Source: an uncultured Oceanobacter sp. (GTDB lineage Bacteria; Pseudomonadota; Gammaproteobacteria; Pseudomonadales; Oceanobacteraceae). Taken from it: a DNA stretch of 64,000 nt. How positions within the stretch are numbered: the first letter of the stretch is position 1; the number at the start of each line of letters is the position of its first letter. The position numbers were made by a program, and so were the translations under genes. Positions 43,940-51,544 of the stretch are shown here, piece after piece. Location: NCBI GenBank assembly GCA_913061185.1, contig CAJXTI010000014.1, positions 1 to 64,000 of the forward strand. Direction: 5' to 3'. Below the pieces are notes generated by a model. That model was given only the letters and a program-made list of their open reading frames with translations, did not search any database and was not told the origin of the DNA.

Positions 43940-45174
43940 CGGGCTGCCTCCAGTGCGTTGTCGGTGGCACGAACCAGAATGGCCAGTCCGGCCCTGAGGT
44001 CACTTTCAGGAATGGTTAACGGTGGAATCAGCTTCAGCACCCGACCACCGGTGCCGCAACTGGCGATCAGCAGACCGTTGTCAAAGCACTCGGCCACGAT
44101 AGCTTTGGCGTGTTCGGTATCCGCCACATCGAGGCCAATGATCATGCCCTTGCCACGAATGGCAACCTGTGAATATTTGCGCGCCAACGGTGCCAGAGCG
44201 GTGTTCATCACCTCGGTGTAGTTCGCCACCTGATCCATCAGTTCACTGTCGCGGAAGTAGTTCAGCGCTTCGACACCCGCCACAAAGGACAGGTTCTGGC
44301 CCCGGAAGGTGCCGGTATGCTCACCCGGTGACCAATGTTTGTCGTGCTCCGGTTTGACCAGGTTCATCGCCATCGGTGTGCCCATACCACCAATGCCCTT
44401 GGCCAGACAGATAATGTCTGGGTCGATGCCAACATCATCAAAGCTGAAAAACGACCCGGTGCGGCCACAGCCCACCTGGATTTCATCAACAATCAATAAG
44501 GCACCATGGTCATGGGCGAGGGCTTGCAGTGCCTGCAACCATTCTTTGCTGGCGACATTGACGCCGCCTTCGGCCTGAATGGTTTCGACAATAAAGGCAG
44601 CCGGTGGCTCAACGCCGCTGGACGCATCGGCGTATTGTTCACGCAGTTTGTCCAGATGCGTGATTTCTGCAAACGGCTGATGCGTGACGTTATCGAGCGC
44701 AACGCCTGCCGCACCCCGGAAGTAACTGTTGGCGGTACAAGCCAGCGCACCCAGTGTCATGCCATGGAAGCCTTTCGAGAAGGCCACGACCTGCCGCCGT
44801 CCGGTAACCCGCCGCGCCAGTTTCAAAGCGGCTTCAACAGCATTGGTGCCGGTTGGCCCCATAAACTGCATCCGGTGCTCCATGGCGCGTGGTTCCAGAA
44901 TCACGCTTTCAAACACTTCCATATAGCGACGCTTGGCGGTGGTGTGCATATCCAGACTGTGCAGCACACCGTCTTGCTGGATGTAGTCGATCACCGCCGC
45001 TTTCATGCGTTCGTTATTGTGGCCAAAATTCAGTACCCCGGCCCCGGCAAAAAAATCGATATATTCATTGCCCTGCTCATCAATCTGACGGGCGTTGGAG
45101 GCTTTATCGAACACCACGGGATAAACACGACAGTAGGCACGAATATCGGACTCACGTTGCGTAAAAATGCTCAT
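43936..45174 (-). CDS. doeD: Diaminobutyrate aminotransferase of ectoine catabolism
   Basis: A class-III PLP aminotransferase of 412 residues from the ATG at 45174 (AGGAG upstream). The PLP lysine is in CLAKGIGG (about Lys259), and the phosphate-binding TGTNAVEAALKLAR and the aspartate in IVDEIQVGCGRTG are intact. It converts L-2,4-diaminobutyrate to aspartate semialdehyde. It closely resembles EctB, which runs the reverse reaction in ectoine synthesis. Because ectA and ectC are absent and doeA overlaps it by four bases, the catabolic DoeD is preferred. It follows doeB2 after 56 bp. Confidence 0.88.
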   Translation of the reverse strand: MSIFTQRESDIRAYCRVYPVVFDKASNARQIDEQGNEYIDFFAGAGVLNFGHNNERMKAAVIDYIQQDGVLHSLDMHTTAKRRYMEVFESVILEPRAMEHRMQFMGPTGTNAVEAALKLARRVTGRRQVVAFSKGFHGMTLGALACTANSYFRGAAGVALDNVTHQPFAEITHLDKLREQYADASSGVEPPAAFIVETIQAEGGVNVASKEWLQALQALAHDHGALLIVDEIQVGCGRTGSFFSFDDVGIDPDIICLAKGIGGMGTPMAMNLVKPEHDKHWSPGEHTGTFRGQNLSFVAGVEALNYFRDSELMDQVANYTEVMNTALAPLARKYSQVAIRGKGMIIGLDVADTEHAKAIVAECFDNGLLIASCGTGGRVLKLIPPLTIPESDLRAGLAILVRATDNALEAAR

Positions 45175-45230
45175 CAATTACTCCTTCATCAAACAAAACT
45201 GGCGGAACCGGTTGGGTAACATCGGTCTGC

Positions 45231-46412
45231 TCAGGGTTGGGGGGCATGCACCAGCCGGGCATACAAACGGGTCACCTGTTCAATCAGGCGATCGTTAAAA
45301 TCGTAATGGGGACTGTGACAGGGCCAGGCGGGTGCCGAGCCGTCATCGGAACCGACCAGCGCAAATGCGCCGGGAATCTCATTGAGGTAATAGCTGAAGT
45401 CTTCCGACGCCATAATGGGCAAGCGCACGCCATGCTCTAGCGCCTGAGCACCAAACAGTTGTTCCCACCCCTGACGCATCTGACGCGCCTGCTCCGGGTG
45501 ATTGATGGTGGCTTCGTAACGGGGCTGATGCTCCACTTCCGCGACCACGCCATAACCAGCGGCTGTGTGCTGACAGATTTCGTCGATCAGCGAATTCACC
45601 TGCAAACGGGTGGCGCTGTCTGGCACCCGGATGCTGCCGGATATGACGGCGTTCTGGGCGATCACCGTCGGAGCGCTGACCGCTTCGATCGAGGTTACAC
45701 TGACCACGGCGGCCTGCTGCGGTGCCAGACGACGACTGACAATCTGCTGCAACGCCATCACCAGCGCACTGGCCGCCAATACCGGATCCCGACACAACTC
45801 CGGTTGACTGGCATGGCCGCCACGACCACTCACCCGAATCTGGAAGGTGCCGTTGCCACACATCACAATGCCATTGGGACAGGCCAGATGACCAAACGGA
45901 ATCGCGGGCCAGTTGTGCCAACCGAAGATGACGTCTACCCCTTCCAGCGCACCGTCGTCGATCATGGCCTTGGCACCATGTCCGCCTTCTTCGGCAGGCT
46001 GAAACACCAGCGTCACCGGCGCTGGCAACGCTGTTTCGTTGAGCTTCAGCCAGTGCGCCGTCGCCAGCAAGGTAGCGCTGTGGCCATCGTGACCACAGGC
46101 ATGCATACAGCCATCCTGACGCGACTGCCAGGCAACGCCGGTTTGTTCCTGAATCGGCAACGCGTCCATATCGCCACGCAGGGCAATATGCGGGGAGAGA
46201 GTATCACTGGAACGAATACTCGCATGCGCACCGCCAAGCCAGGCGACCGTACCGGTACGAGCACAAGGACGCCAGCGAATACCCAGATGATCCAGTCGTT
46301 GACGCACAACCAGGGCCGTGTGCTCTTCCTCCCAACTCAACTCCGGCTGCTGATGCAACTGCCGCCTCAACACCGTGGCTTGGGTGATTACTTCAGACCA
46401 GTTATTCGCCAT
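45231..46412 (-). CDS. doeB2: N-acetyl-diaminobutyrate deacetylase, M20 type
   Basis: A 393-residue M20 amidohydrolase from the ATG at 46412 (GGAGG upstream). The metal-binding residues expected for the family are visible: Cys106 and His108 in MHACGHDGH, Glu141-Glu142 in PAEEGGHGAKAM and His166 in GWHNWP. In the ectoine pathway DoeB2 removes the acetyl group from N-acetyl-L-2,4-diaminobutyrate. It is unrelated to the aspartoacylase-like DoeB of other bacteria. As an isolated gene it would be called a hippurate hydrolase-like enzyme; as first gene of the doe operon, DoeB2 is the better call. Its promoter should lie in the AT-rich stretch just upstream. Confidence 0.84.
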   Translation of the reverse strand: MANNWSEVITQATVLRRQLHQQPELSWEEEHTALVVRQRLDHLGIRWRPCARTGTVAWLGGAHASIRSSDTLSPHIALRGDMDALPIQEQTGVAWQSRQDGCMHACGHDGHSATLLATAHWLKLNETALPAPVTLVFQPAEEGGHGAKAMIDDGALEGVDVIFGWHNWPAIPFGHLACPNGIVMCGNGTFQIRVSGRGGHASQPELCRDPVLAASALVMALQQIVSRRLAPQQAAVVSVTSIEAVSAPTVIAQNAVISGSIRVPDSATRLQVNSLIDEICQHTAAGYGVVAEVEHQPRYEATINHPEQARQMRQGWEQLFGAQALEHGVRLPIMASEDFSYYLNEIPGAFALVGSDDGSAPAWPCHSPHYDFNDRLIEQVTRLYARLVHAPQP

Positions 46413-46533
46413 CACACATCCTCCGGTTCATACACAGGCTTCAGCACAGGGCGTTCCGATTAACGTGTTGGCTTGATTCAATTGTCTACTTTGCCATACG
46501 CTAAAAATTTTAATCCTTTAAAAACAATAAGTT

Positions 46534-46777
46534 ATAGCGCACAAAAAAGTGACACGGTAGAGTGTGAAAATATTTTTAAAATATATTAAAGCTATATAAA
46601 TAGTTAATTTAAAACAATAACACTATCAACAAAGTTGACAAAATAAAGAGGGTTTAGCCAGAACGGCGAGTTTTAACAACCATAGAGAATAAATAAATAG
46701 CTATAAAGACCAGAAAAAACTATACAAACAAGAGACAAGAAACTAACGATCGATAGAATGGTAATAGCGCACAAAAA
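46534..46777. repeat. 14-bp direct repeats bounding an AT-rich segment
   Basis: ATAGCGCACAAAAA occurs at 46534-46547 and again at 46764-46777 in the same orientation. The 216 bp in between are strikingly AT-rich and carry no gene. The repeats might be remnants of an insertion or excision event, or paired binding sites upstream of the doe operon. Confidence 0.6.
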
Positions 46778-46803
46778 TAATGCCTTTAGATCTTTTTTGG
46801 TGC

Positions 46804-46826
46804 AAAAAAACCCGCACTTGGCGGGT
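46804..46826 (-). terminator. Orphan rho-independent terminator
   Basis: On the minus strand ACCCGC-CAAGT-GCGGGT is followed by a U-run (A-run at 46804-46810 on the plus strand). No protein gene on the minus strand ends nearby; the closest upstream one (DUF3127) ends about 1,060 bp away. It may end that transcript or an unannotated RNA. Confidence 0.7.
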
Positions 46827-47397
46827 AGAAGGTCGGGGGGTGTCAAAACAAGGGCCTTGCCAGGCATTTGCAGATTCCCGAAAGATCCGCCGATGCCGTA
46901 AACCGGTGGTTGTTCTTTTAAAAGTAGCAGCCAGGACAGCATGCGCCGGGATTCGAGGAATATTTGTTCAAATAATCACCAATTGGCCAGTCTGTTTTAT
47001 GGCGCACCGTCTCTGAGCTGCCAGACAGGACTTTCTCACCGACATCGTCCGCTCATGTACCGCGACCACCTGCGGACATTACCGCGCTGCCTATACACAT
47101 ATCGCAACGAACAAGTGATGGTTAACAGGAAATAAATCAAGGGCATATGGCAGGTGTCAGGGCCAAGTCATCCTTGATCTTGGGGAAGCGTCTATATATG
47201 TCCCCTAAATATTACTCACGTTTTTTAAAGTAACAAAGATCAAAATCCACACTCATGGATATAGCAAAAATGCTTCAAACCGGCTTTTTATGGGGGCTTA
47301 TAGAATAAATGGGGAAATGATCCGAGCGATCACAACCTGGAGACGGTATTCAAATGGTTAGTTTATTTCAGCATTCTGATTAGAAAGCTTCGCTTTT
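46827..47397. other. Gene-poor region upstream of the small ORF
   Basis: About 570 bp without a supportable protein gene. Base composition is mixed and there are several short frames, none with a good ribosome site or recognisable sequence. An inverted pair GTGCGCC/GGCGCAT (minus strand, about 46943-47013) has tRNA-acceptor-like spacing but lacks a D-arm and T-arm. The strand-specific terminator to the left leaves room for a small RNA here. Confidence 0.4.
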
Positions 47398-47425
47398 TTG
47401 CCGGTACAAAGATCACTACTATGAT
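47398..47425 (+). promoter_or_regulatory. Sigma-70-like promoter of the 57-codon gene
   Basis: TTGCCG (47398-47403), a 16-bp spacer and TATGAT (47420-47425) fit a sigma-70 promoter. Transcription would begin near 47432, leaving a leader of about 27 bases before the start codon. Confidence 0.6.
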
Positions 47426-47458
47426 TCTGCAAGCTAACCCAACCAAGGAGTTCATCTT

Positions 47459-47632
47459 ATGAACAACAACGACCTCTCAGTCAACGTCTGCAGCAAAGAC
47501 GAAATTGATATGCACATTGCCCAAGCCAAACAAATGCGTTCTGATTATATGGCGGCTTTTTTCAGCGACCTGATGACCAGCATCAAACATGCATTCCACA
47601 TCAAATCTCACAAAATGATTTCCGGCCACTAA
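47459..47632 (+). CDS. Small uncharacterised protein, 57 residues
   Basis: A short frame with an AAGGAG ribosome site nine bases before the ATG and a good promoter in front, so it is probably a real gene. The product begins MNNNDLSVNVCSKDEIDMHI and contains AKQMRSDYMAAFFSDLMTSI, an amphipathic helical segment with the R-[AS]-x-Y-x-A-x-x-F pattern seen in small DUF1127/RSP_7527-like proteins of proteobacteria. That similarity is only by eye. It has a single cysteine and several histidines near its basic C terminus (KHAFHIKSHKMISGH). It stands alone between gene-poor regions. Function unknown; small proteins of this kind are often stress- or nutrient-regulated. Confidence 0.68.
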   Translation: MNNNDLSVNVCSKDEIDMHIAQAKQMRSDYMAAFFSDLMTSIKHAFHIKSHKMISGH

Positions 47633-47883
47633 GTTCCAGACGTCTTTCAGGCACCACCGACACAATAATAAGTCGTCGGCACCCAGCCTGAGTCTGGCAA
47701 CGATTTTTGCTTCACACTATTCGAAGACGTAATGGGGGCCACATGGCTACCCAATTGTCTCCGACCTACCCTGAACCACTCTTCTCCCTGCATTCCCTGC
47801 ATATCCAAACAACCACTTGATTACTGACTGGCAAAAGGTGAAGGCTCCCCGCGACCAGAGAGCGTCCAGCGGCCTGAAGATAT

Positions 47884-48261
47884 TCAGAAGGGTACGTCAT
47901 CGTCATAGTTCGGCATACTCTGGGCGAACGGATCGCCACCTCCAGACTGCACTGACTCGCCCGCCCGCTCAACACGCCAGGCCTGCAGACTGGTAAAACA
48001 TTTCTCCGGCTTACCTGGTGCATTCCACAGGCGACCAGAGAAATTGAAACTCACCTGGATTTCATCACCAAGATTGTAGCTGTCCATCAAGGCACATTTG
48101 TCTTTGATCAGTTCCAGCGCAACATAATTCGGGTATTCGGCTTTCTCACCCTCCCCCGTCAGCTTGATCACAAATTCACGCTTGGTGAAGCCGTTCTGAC
48201 CGTAGGCTTTGGTCTCGTCAATGGAATGCACGATTCCCTGCAATTCAAACGCTTTGGACAT
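47884..48261 (-). CDS. DUF3127 protein with SSB-like C-terminal tip
   Basis: A 125-residue DUF3127 protein, a family predicted to have an OB fold related to single-strand DNA-binding proteins. The core reads FELQGIVHSIDETKAYGQNGFTKREFVIKLTGEGE and later GDEIQVSFNFSGRLWNAPGKPEKCFTSLQAWRVER. A glycine/serine/glutamine linker leads to the terminal DDDVPF, nearly the DDDIPF tip by which SSB recruits repair and replication proteins. This suggests it binds single-stranded nucleic acid and contacts SSB partners, though DUF3127 has no firmly assigned role. It is 83 bp from MarC on the same strand, and no operon is obvious. Confidence 0.88.
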   Translation of the reverse strand: MSKAFELQGIVHSIDETKAYGQNGFTKREFVIKLTGEGEKAEYPNYVALELIKDKCALMDSYNLGDEIQVSFNFSGRLWNAPGKPEKCFTSLQAWRVERAGESVQSGGGDPFAQSMPNYDDDVPF

Positions 48262-48344
48262 GATTACCCCCTGAATATTGATGGCAATATCATAACATCG
48301 AATCCCGCCGTGGGTTTCCGATCAGTCAATACTGCGTCCTTATC

Positions 48345-48977
48345 TCAACTGGCTTGTACTGCTGTGGTGATGATAATGGCTGAATTTATGCCTTCAACCA
48401 GCATTTGCACACCAATAACGGCCAGAATCAGTCCCATCAGCCGAGTAATGATGCCAAGCCCGTTTTCACCGATGACCGAGAGAATTCTGGCGCTGAAAAC
48501 AAAACAGTAAAAAGTAATAAAACACAGTACGGTGAACGCAAAAACGGTCAGGACAATTTCCAGCCACCCACCCGCTGCCGAATAATTCATGGCGGTGGCG
48601 ATGGTGCCTGGCCCGGCAAGCAGTGGCACTGCCATCGGTGAGACCGCAATGTCAGTATCAGAATCTTCTTCGGCCGTGTGTAGCTTTGAATTTGCCCCCT
48701 GCAACATGTGATAGCCGATGATAAACACCAGCACACCGCCGGTTATGCGCAGGGCAGGCAAAGTGATGCCAAACAGGTGGAAAATTGATTTTCCCAGCAC
48801 AGCAAACAACAACACAATCACAAAGGTAATGGTCAGTGCTTTTTTAGCGATTTTACGCTGCTCGCTGGCGCTTTTTTCACCAGCCAGTCCAAAAAAAACC
48901 GTGGTATTGGCGATTGGGTTCATGATGGCAAAAAAGGCCATAAAAACCGCCAGGGCATGCTCAAGTAATGGATTCAT
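48345..48977 (-). CDS. MarC family integral membrane protein
   Basis: A 210-residue inner-membrane protein with six predicted membrane segments. MarC/UPF0056 hallmarks are visible: FFAIMNPIANTTVFFGLAG (about 15-33), the central ITGGVLVFIIGYHMLQG and AVPLLAGPGTIATAMN, and the C-terminal GLILAVIGVQMLVEGI. The family was once linked to multidrug resistance, but that role has not been supported and its function is unknown. It is monocistronic by appearance, with no partners in the surrounding genes. Confidence 0.93.
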   Translation of the reverse strand: MNPLLEHALAVFMAFFAIMNPIANTTVFFGLAGEKSASEQRKIAKKALTITFVIVLLFAVLGKSIFHLFGITLPALRITGGVLVFIIGYHMLQGANSKLHTAEEDSDTDIAVSPMAVPLLAGPGTIATAMNYSAAGGWLEIVLTVFAFTVLCFITFYCFVFSARILSVIGENGLGIITRLMGLILAVIGVQMLVEGINSAIIITTAVQAS

Positions 48978-49041
48978 CGTGCCTTCATTTCAGAATGGAG
49001 ATTAGCGACAAGGTATGGAATAACAAATGCCAAGCAGGGGG

Positions 49042-50292
49042 TCAGCGCGCCGCATCAATCGCATGCGCCAGCTTGTCGACCGCCTCTTTGGCGGACAGGT
49101 TCTTGCTGTTATAAAAAGCCGTCACGACGTCATAAATGGCTCTCTGTACCTGCGAACTCGTTGCCATACCATGCGCCATACTCGGTACCAGTTGAGCAGT
49201 CGCCGCGCTGGCAACAAAAGCATCCATTGAAGCATGCGCGCAGCTGTCGAATGCCGCACGATCCATCCCTAACCGCGCCGGAATGGAACCCTTGTTGACA
49301 TTAAATGCCTGCTGAAACATCGGTTCCATTACCAGCCGCGCCAAATCCGCCTGGGCTTCTCTGGCATCGCTATCGCGTAGCTCGAACATGGCAAAACTGT
49401 CGATATTAAAAATAAAGGCACCGCTGGTATCCGGTGCGGCCAGACACACATAATCGACATCGGCATGCTGACCAGCGGCGGTGAATTCGCCTTTCGCCCA
49501 GTCACCCATGATTTGCATCGCAGCTTCACCATTACTCACCATGCGGGTGGCAAGGTGCCAGTCCCGGCCAGGTGCATCGGCATCGGTGTATTCGCGGGTT
49601 TTCCTGAAGGTTTCAAACACCTTGACCATGGTCGCGCTGGTCAGGGTTTTCTGGTTCAGATCAACAAAAGCGCTGGAGTAGAACTCCGCGCCGCCAACCC
49701 CCAGCGCCACGGTTTCAAAGAAAGTGGCGTCCTGCCAAGTCTGGCCACCATAAGCCAGTGGCAGAATACCCTTGGATTTTAATACGTTGGCCACTTCAAA
49801 AAACTGATCCCAGGTTGTCGGTATGGCAACTCCGGCCTTGCGGAACACATCGGGATTAGCCCACAACCAATTCACTCGATGGACATTCACCGGCACCGCA
49901 ACATACTCACCCTGATATTTCATCATATTGCTGACCACCGGAGGCAGTAGCTCATCCCAGTGGCCAGCGCTGGCAATGCTATCCAGCGATGTCAGTAAGC
50001 CCTGTTCGCCCCATTCCTGAATCTGCGGCCCCTTGATCTGAGCAGCAGCCGGTGGATTGCCAGAAAGTGCCCTGAATTTCAGCACGGTCATGGCGGTTTC
50101 ACCACCGCCACCGGCAACAGCAACCTCTTTCCAGGAGTGGCCGCTGGCTCGCAGCTCCTCTTTCAGAACCTCAATTGCAGCAGCCTCTCCGGTAGAGGTC
50201 ATGTAATGGAGCACCTCCACGTCACCCGCCAGAACAGCGGTGGACAGCAGCATCAAGGTGATAGCGCTAACGAACAGGTTGATCGTCGCCAT
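49042..50292 (-). CDS. ABC sugar transporter periplasmic binding protein
   Basis: A family-1 carbohydrate-binding protein of 416 residues from the ATG at 50292 (AAAGGA upstream). The N-terminal signal sequence is INLFVSAITLMLLSTAVLAG. Sequence features such as VEVLHYMTSTGEAAAIEVLKEEL and FPVNVHRVNWLWANPDVF-like segments resemble the glucose/mannose-binding proteins of Pseudomonas and relatives. No permease or ATPase gene is adjacent, which is unusual. Its neighbours are MarC on one side and the divergent eda on the other. It could serve a transporter encoded elsewhere or act as a chemotaxis receptor ligand-binding protein. Confidence 0.9.
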   Translation of the reverse strand: MATINLFVSAITLMLLSTAVLAGDVEVLHYMTSTGEAAAIEVLKEELRASGHSWKEVAVAGGGGETAMTVLKFRALSGNPPAAAQIKGPQIQEWGEQGLLTSLDSIASAGHWDELLPPVVSNMMKYQGEYVAVPVNVHRVNWLWANPDVFRKAGVAIPTTWDQFFEVANVLKSKGILPLAYGGQTWQDATFFETVALGVGGAEFYSSAFVDLNQKTLTSATMVKVFETFRKTREYTDADAPGRDWHLATRMVSNGEAAMQIMGDWAKGEFTAAGQHADVDYVCLAAPDTSGAFIFNIDSFAMFELRDSDAREAQADLARLVMEPMFQQAFNVNKGSIPARLGMDRAAFDSCAHASMDAFVASAATAQLVPSMAHGMATSSQVQRAIYDVVTAFYNSKNLSAKEAVDKLAHAIDAAR

Positions 50293-50733
50293 GTGAGCAG
50301 TCCTTTTCTTATTTTGATACACGACAGACAAGGAGTCCCTGTCGGCCAGTTCAAGGTATCAAGTTCCATGCAGCAAGACAGTATGATTCAGTACGGAAAA
50401 CTTGCAAAGTGCTACGAAGAAAATCTGGCGGCTGTGTGGATAACTAAATAACTACACGGCATCAACAAAAGAGGGCACCATGGTGTCTCAAATCTGTGCA
50501 TCGCCCTCTCCGGCTCGACACGATAGCAGGCGTTTGCTAGCCAGACAGCTCATTATCCGCCGCCAACCAGACAGGAGCGGATCTTGCATCTGAATAGCAT
50601 CAACACGCTCGAAGCCTGCGGGTTCTTGGCTACTGGTGATAAGTACCGATTTATCCCCGTTTGCCATGCCCTGTAATACACAAGCCGGATTATCCGGGCA
50701 GTCTGATCCATAAGCCGCGCGCAAGGAGTTGTT
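50293..50733. other. Divergent intergenic region upstream of eda
   Basis: 441 bp between the sugar-binding protein gene and eda, holding both promoters. A 94-codon minus-strand frame lies inside but overlaps the eda start and has no ribosome site. No clear operator was recognised, although a HexR-type site would be expected from the neighbours. Confidence 0.45.
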
Positions 50734-51390
50734 ATGACAGCAAGCAATTATCCAGACACCTTTATCCAGCAAATTGATGATCTGGTCGCTTTGGCACCGG
50801 TGATTCCGGTATTAAAAATCGAACATCTGGAAGACGCCGTACCACTGGCCCAGGCACTGGTCGACGGGGGCTTGCCAGTGCTGGAAATCACCCTGCGCAG
50901 CGATGCTGCACTGGATGCCATCCGCGCCATCTGCAAGGAAGTCAAAGGCGCTCGCGTCGGCGCTGGCACCGTTACCAATGTCACCAATCTGCAGGCCGCT
51001 ATCGACGCCGGCAGTGAATTTATCTTTACCCCTGGCGCTACACCAGCGCTGCTGGCTGGCGCTATCGCCGCCAACATTCCAATGGTGCCCGGCATACAGA
51101 CCGTATCCGAAATGATGACCGCGATGGATTTTGGCTACCGTCGCTTCAAGTTTTTTCCGGCCGCTGCCGCCGGTGGCACCGCCATCCTGAAATCCATTGC
51201 CGGCCCCTTCCCTGAAGTGCGTTTCTGCCCTACCGGCGGTATTCGCCCGGCCAATGCCAACGAATACCTGTGCCTCAGCAATGTCATGTGTGTCGGCGGC
51301 ACCTGGCTAACCCCGGATGATCTGCTCGAAGCCAAAGACTGGGATGGCATTCGCGAGCTGGCCAGGGCGGCCAGATCCCTGCGCGGCTGA
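50734..51390 (+). CDS. eda: KDPG/KHG aldolase
   Basis: 2-Keto-3-deoxy-6-phosphogluconate aldolase of the Entner-Doudoroff pathway (218 residues), splitting KDPG into pyruvate and glyceraldehyde-3-phosphate. The catalytic residues are visible: Glu51 in LPVLEITLRSDAAL and the Schiff-base lysine Lys139 in YRRFKFFPAAAAGG. GAGTVTN and FCPTGGI phosphate-binding segments are present. AAGGAG precedes the ATG. It is followed 155 bp later by pgi in the same direction. edd and zwf are not in the window, so the usual edd-eda pairing is broken here. Confidence 0.95.
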   Translation: MTASNYPDTFIQQIDDLVALAPVIPVLKIEHLEDAVPLAQALVDGGLPVLEITLRSDAALDAIRAICKEVKGARVGAGTVTNVTNLQAAIDAGSEFIFTPGATPALLAGAIAANIPMVPGIQTVSEMMTAMDFGYRRFKFFPAAAAGGTAILKSIAGPFPEVRFCPTGGIRPANANEYLCLSNVMCVGGTWLTPDDLLEAKDWDGIRELARAARSLRG

Positions 51391-51544
51391 ACCAGAACAA
51401 CCAGCGGCTGAGAAACAGATGCACGACGAAACGTCAGCAGGGGCCAACGGGATGTGGGCACAGCAAGCGTTGTCTCACCCGTCCTCTTGCTGTAACAACG
51501 AACAATAACAATCCGCTTACCGTAAGACAGATAAGGAATACGTC

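Noticed and set aside
43936-45174. Ectoine synthesis gene ectB
   Set aside because: The sequence resembles EctB, but ectA and ectC are missing and catabolic doe genes flank it, so doeD is preferred.
46943-47013. tRNA-like fold on the minus strand (acceptor-like pair GTGCGCC/GGCGCAT)
   Set aside because: The 7-bp pair and a TCGAATC string are suggestive, but no D-arm, anticodon arm or T-stem can be drawn, and the 3' CCA context is missing.
50488-50772. 94-codon minus-strand frame in front of eda
   Set aside because: It overlaps the well-supported eda start and lacks a ribosome site.
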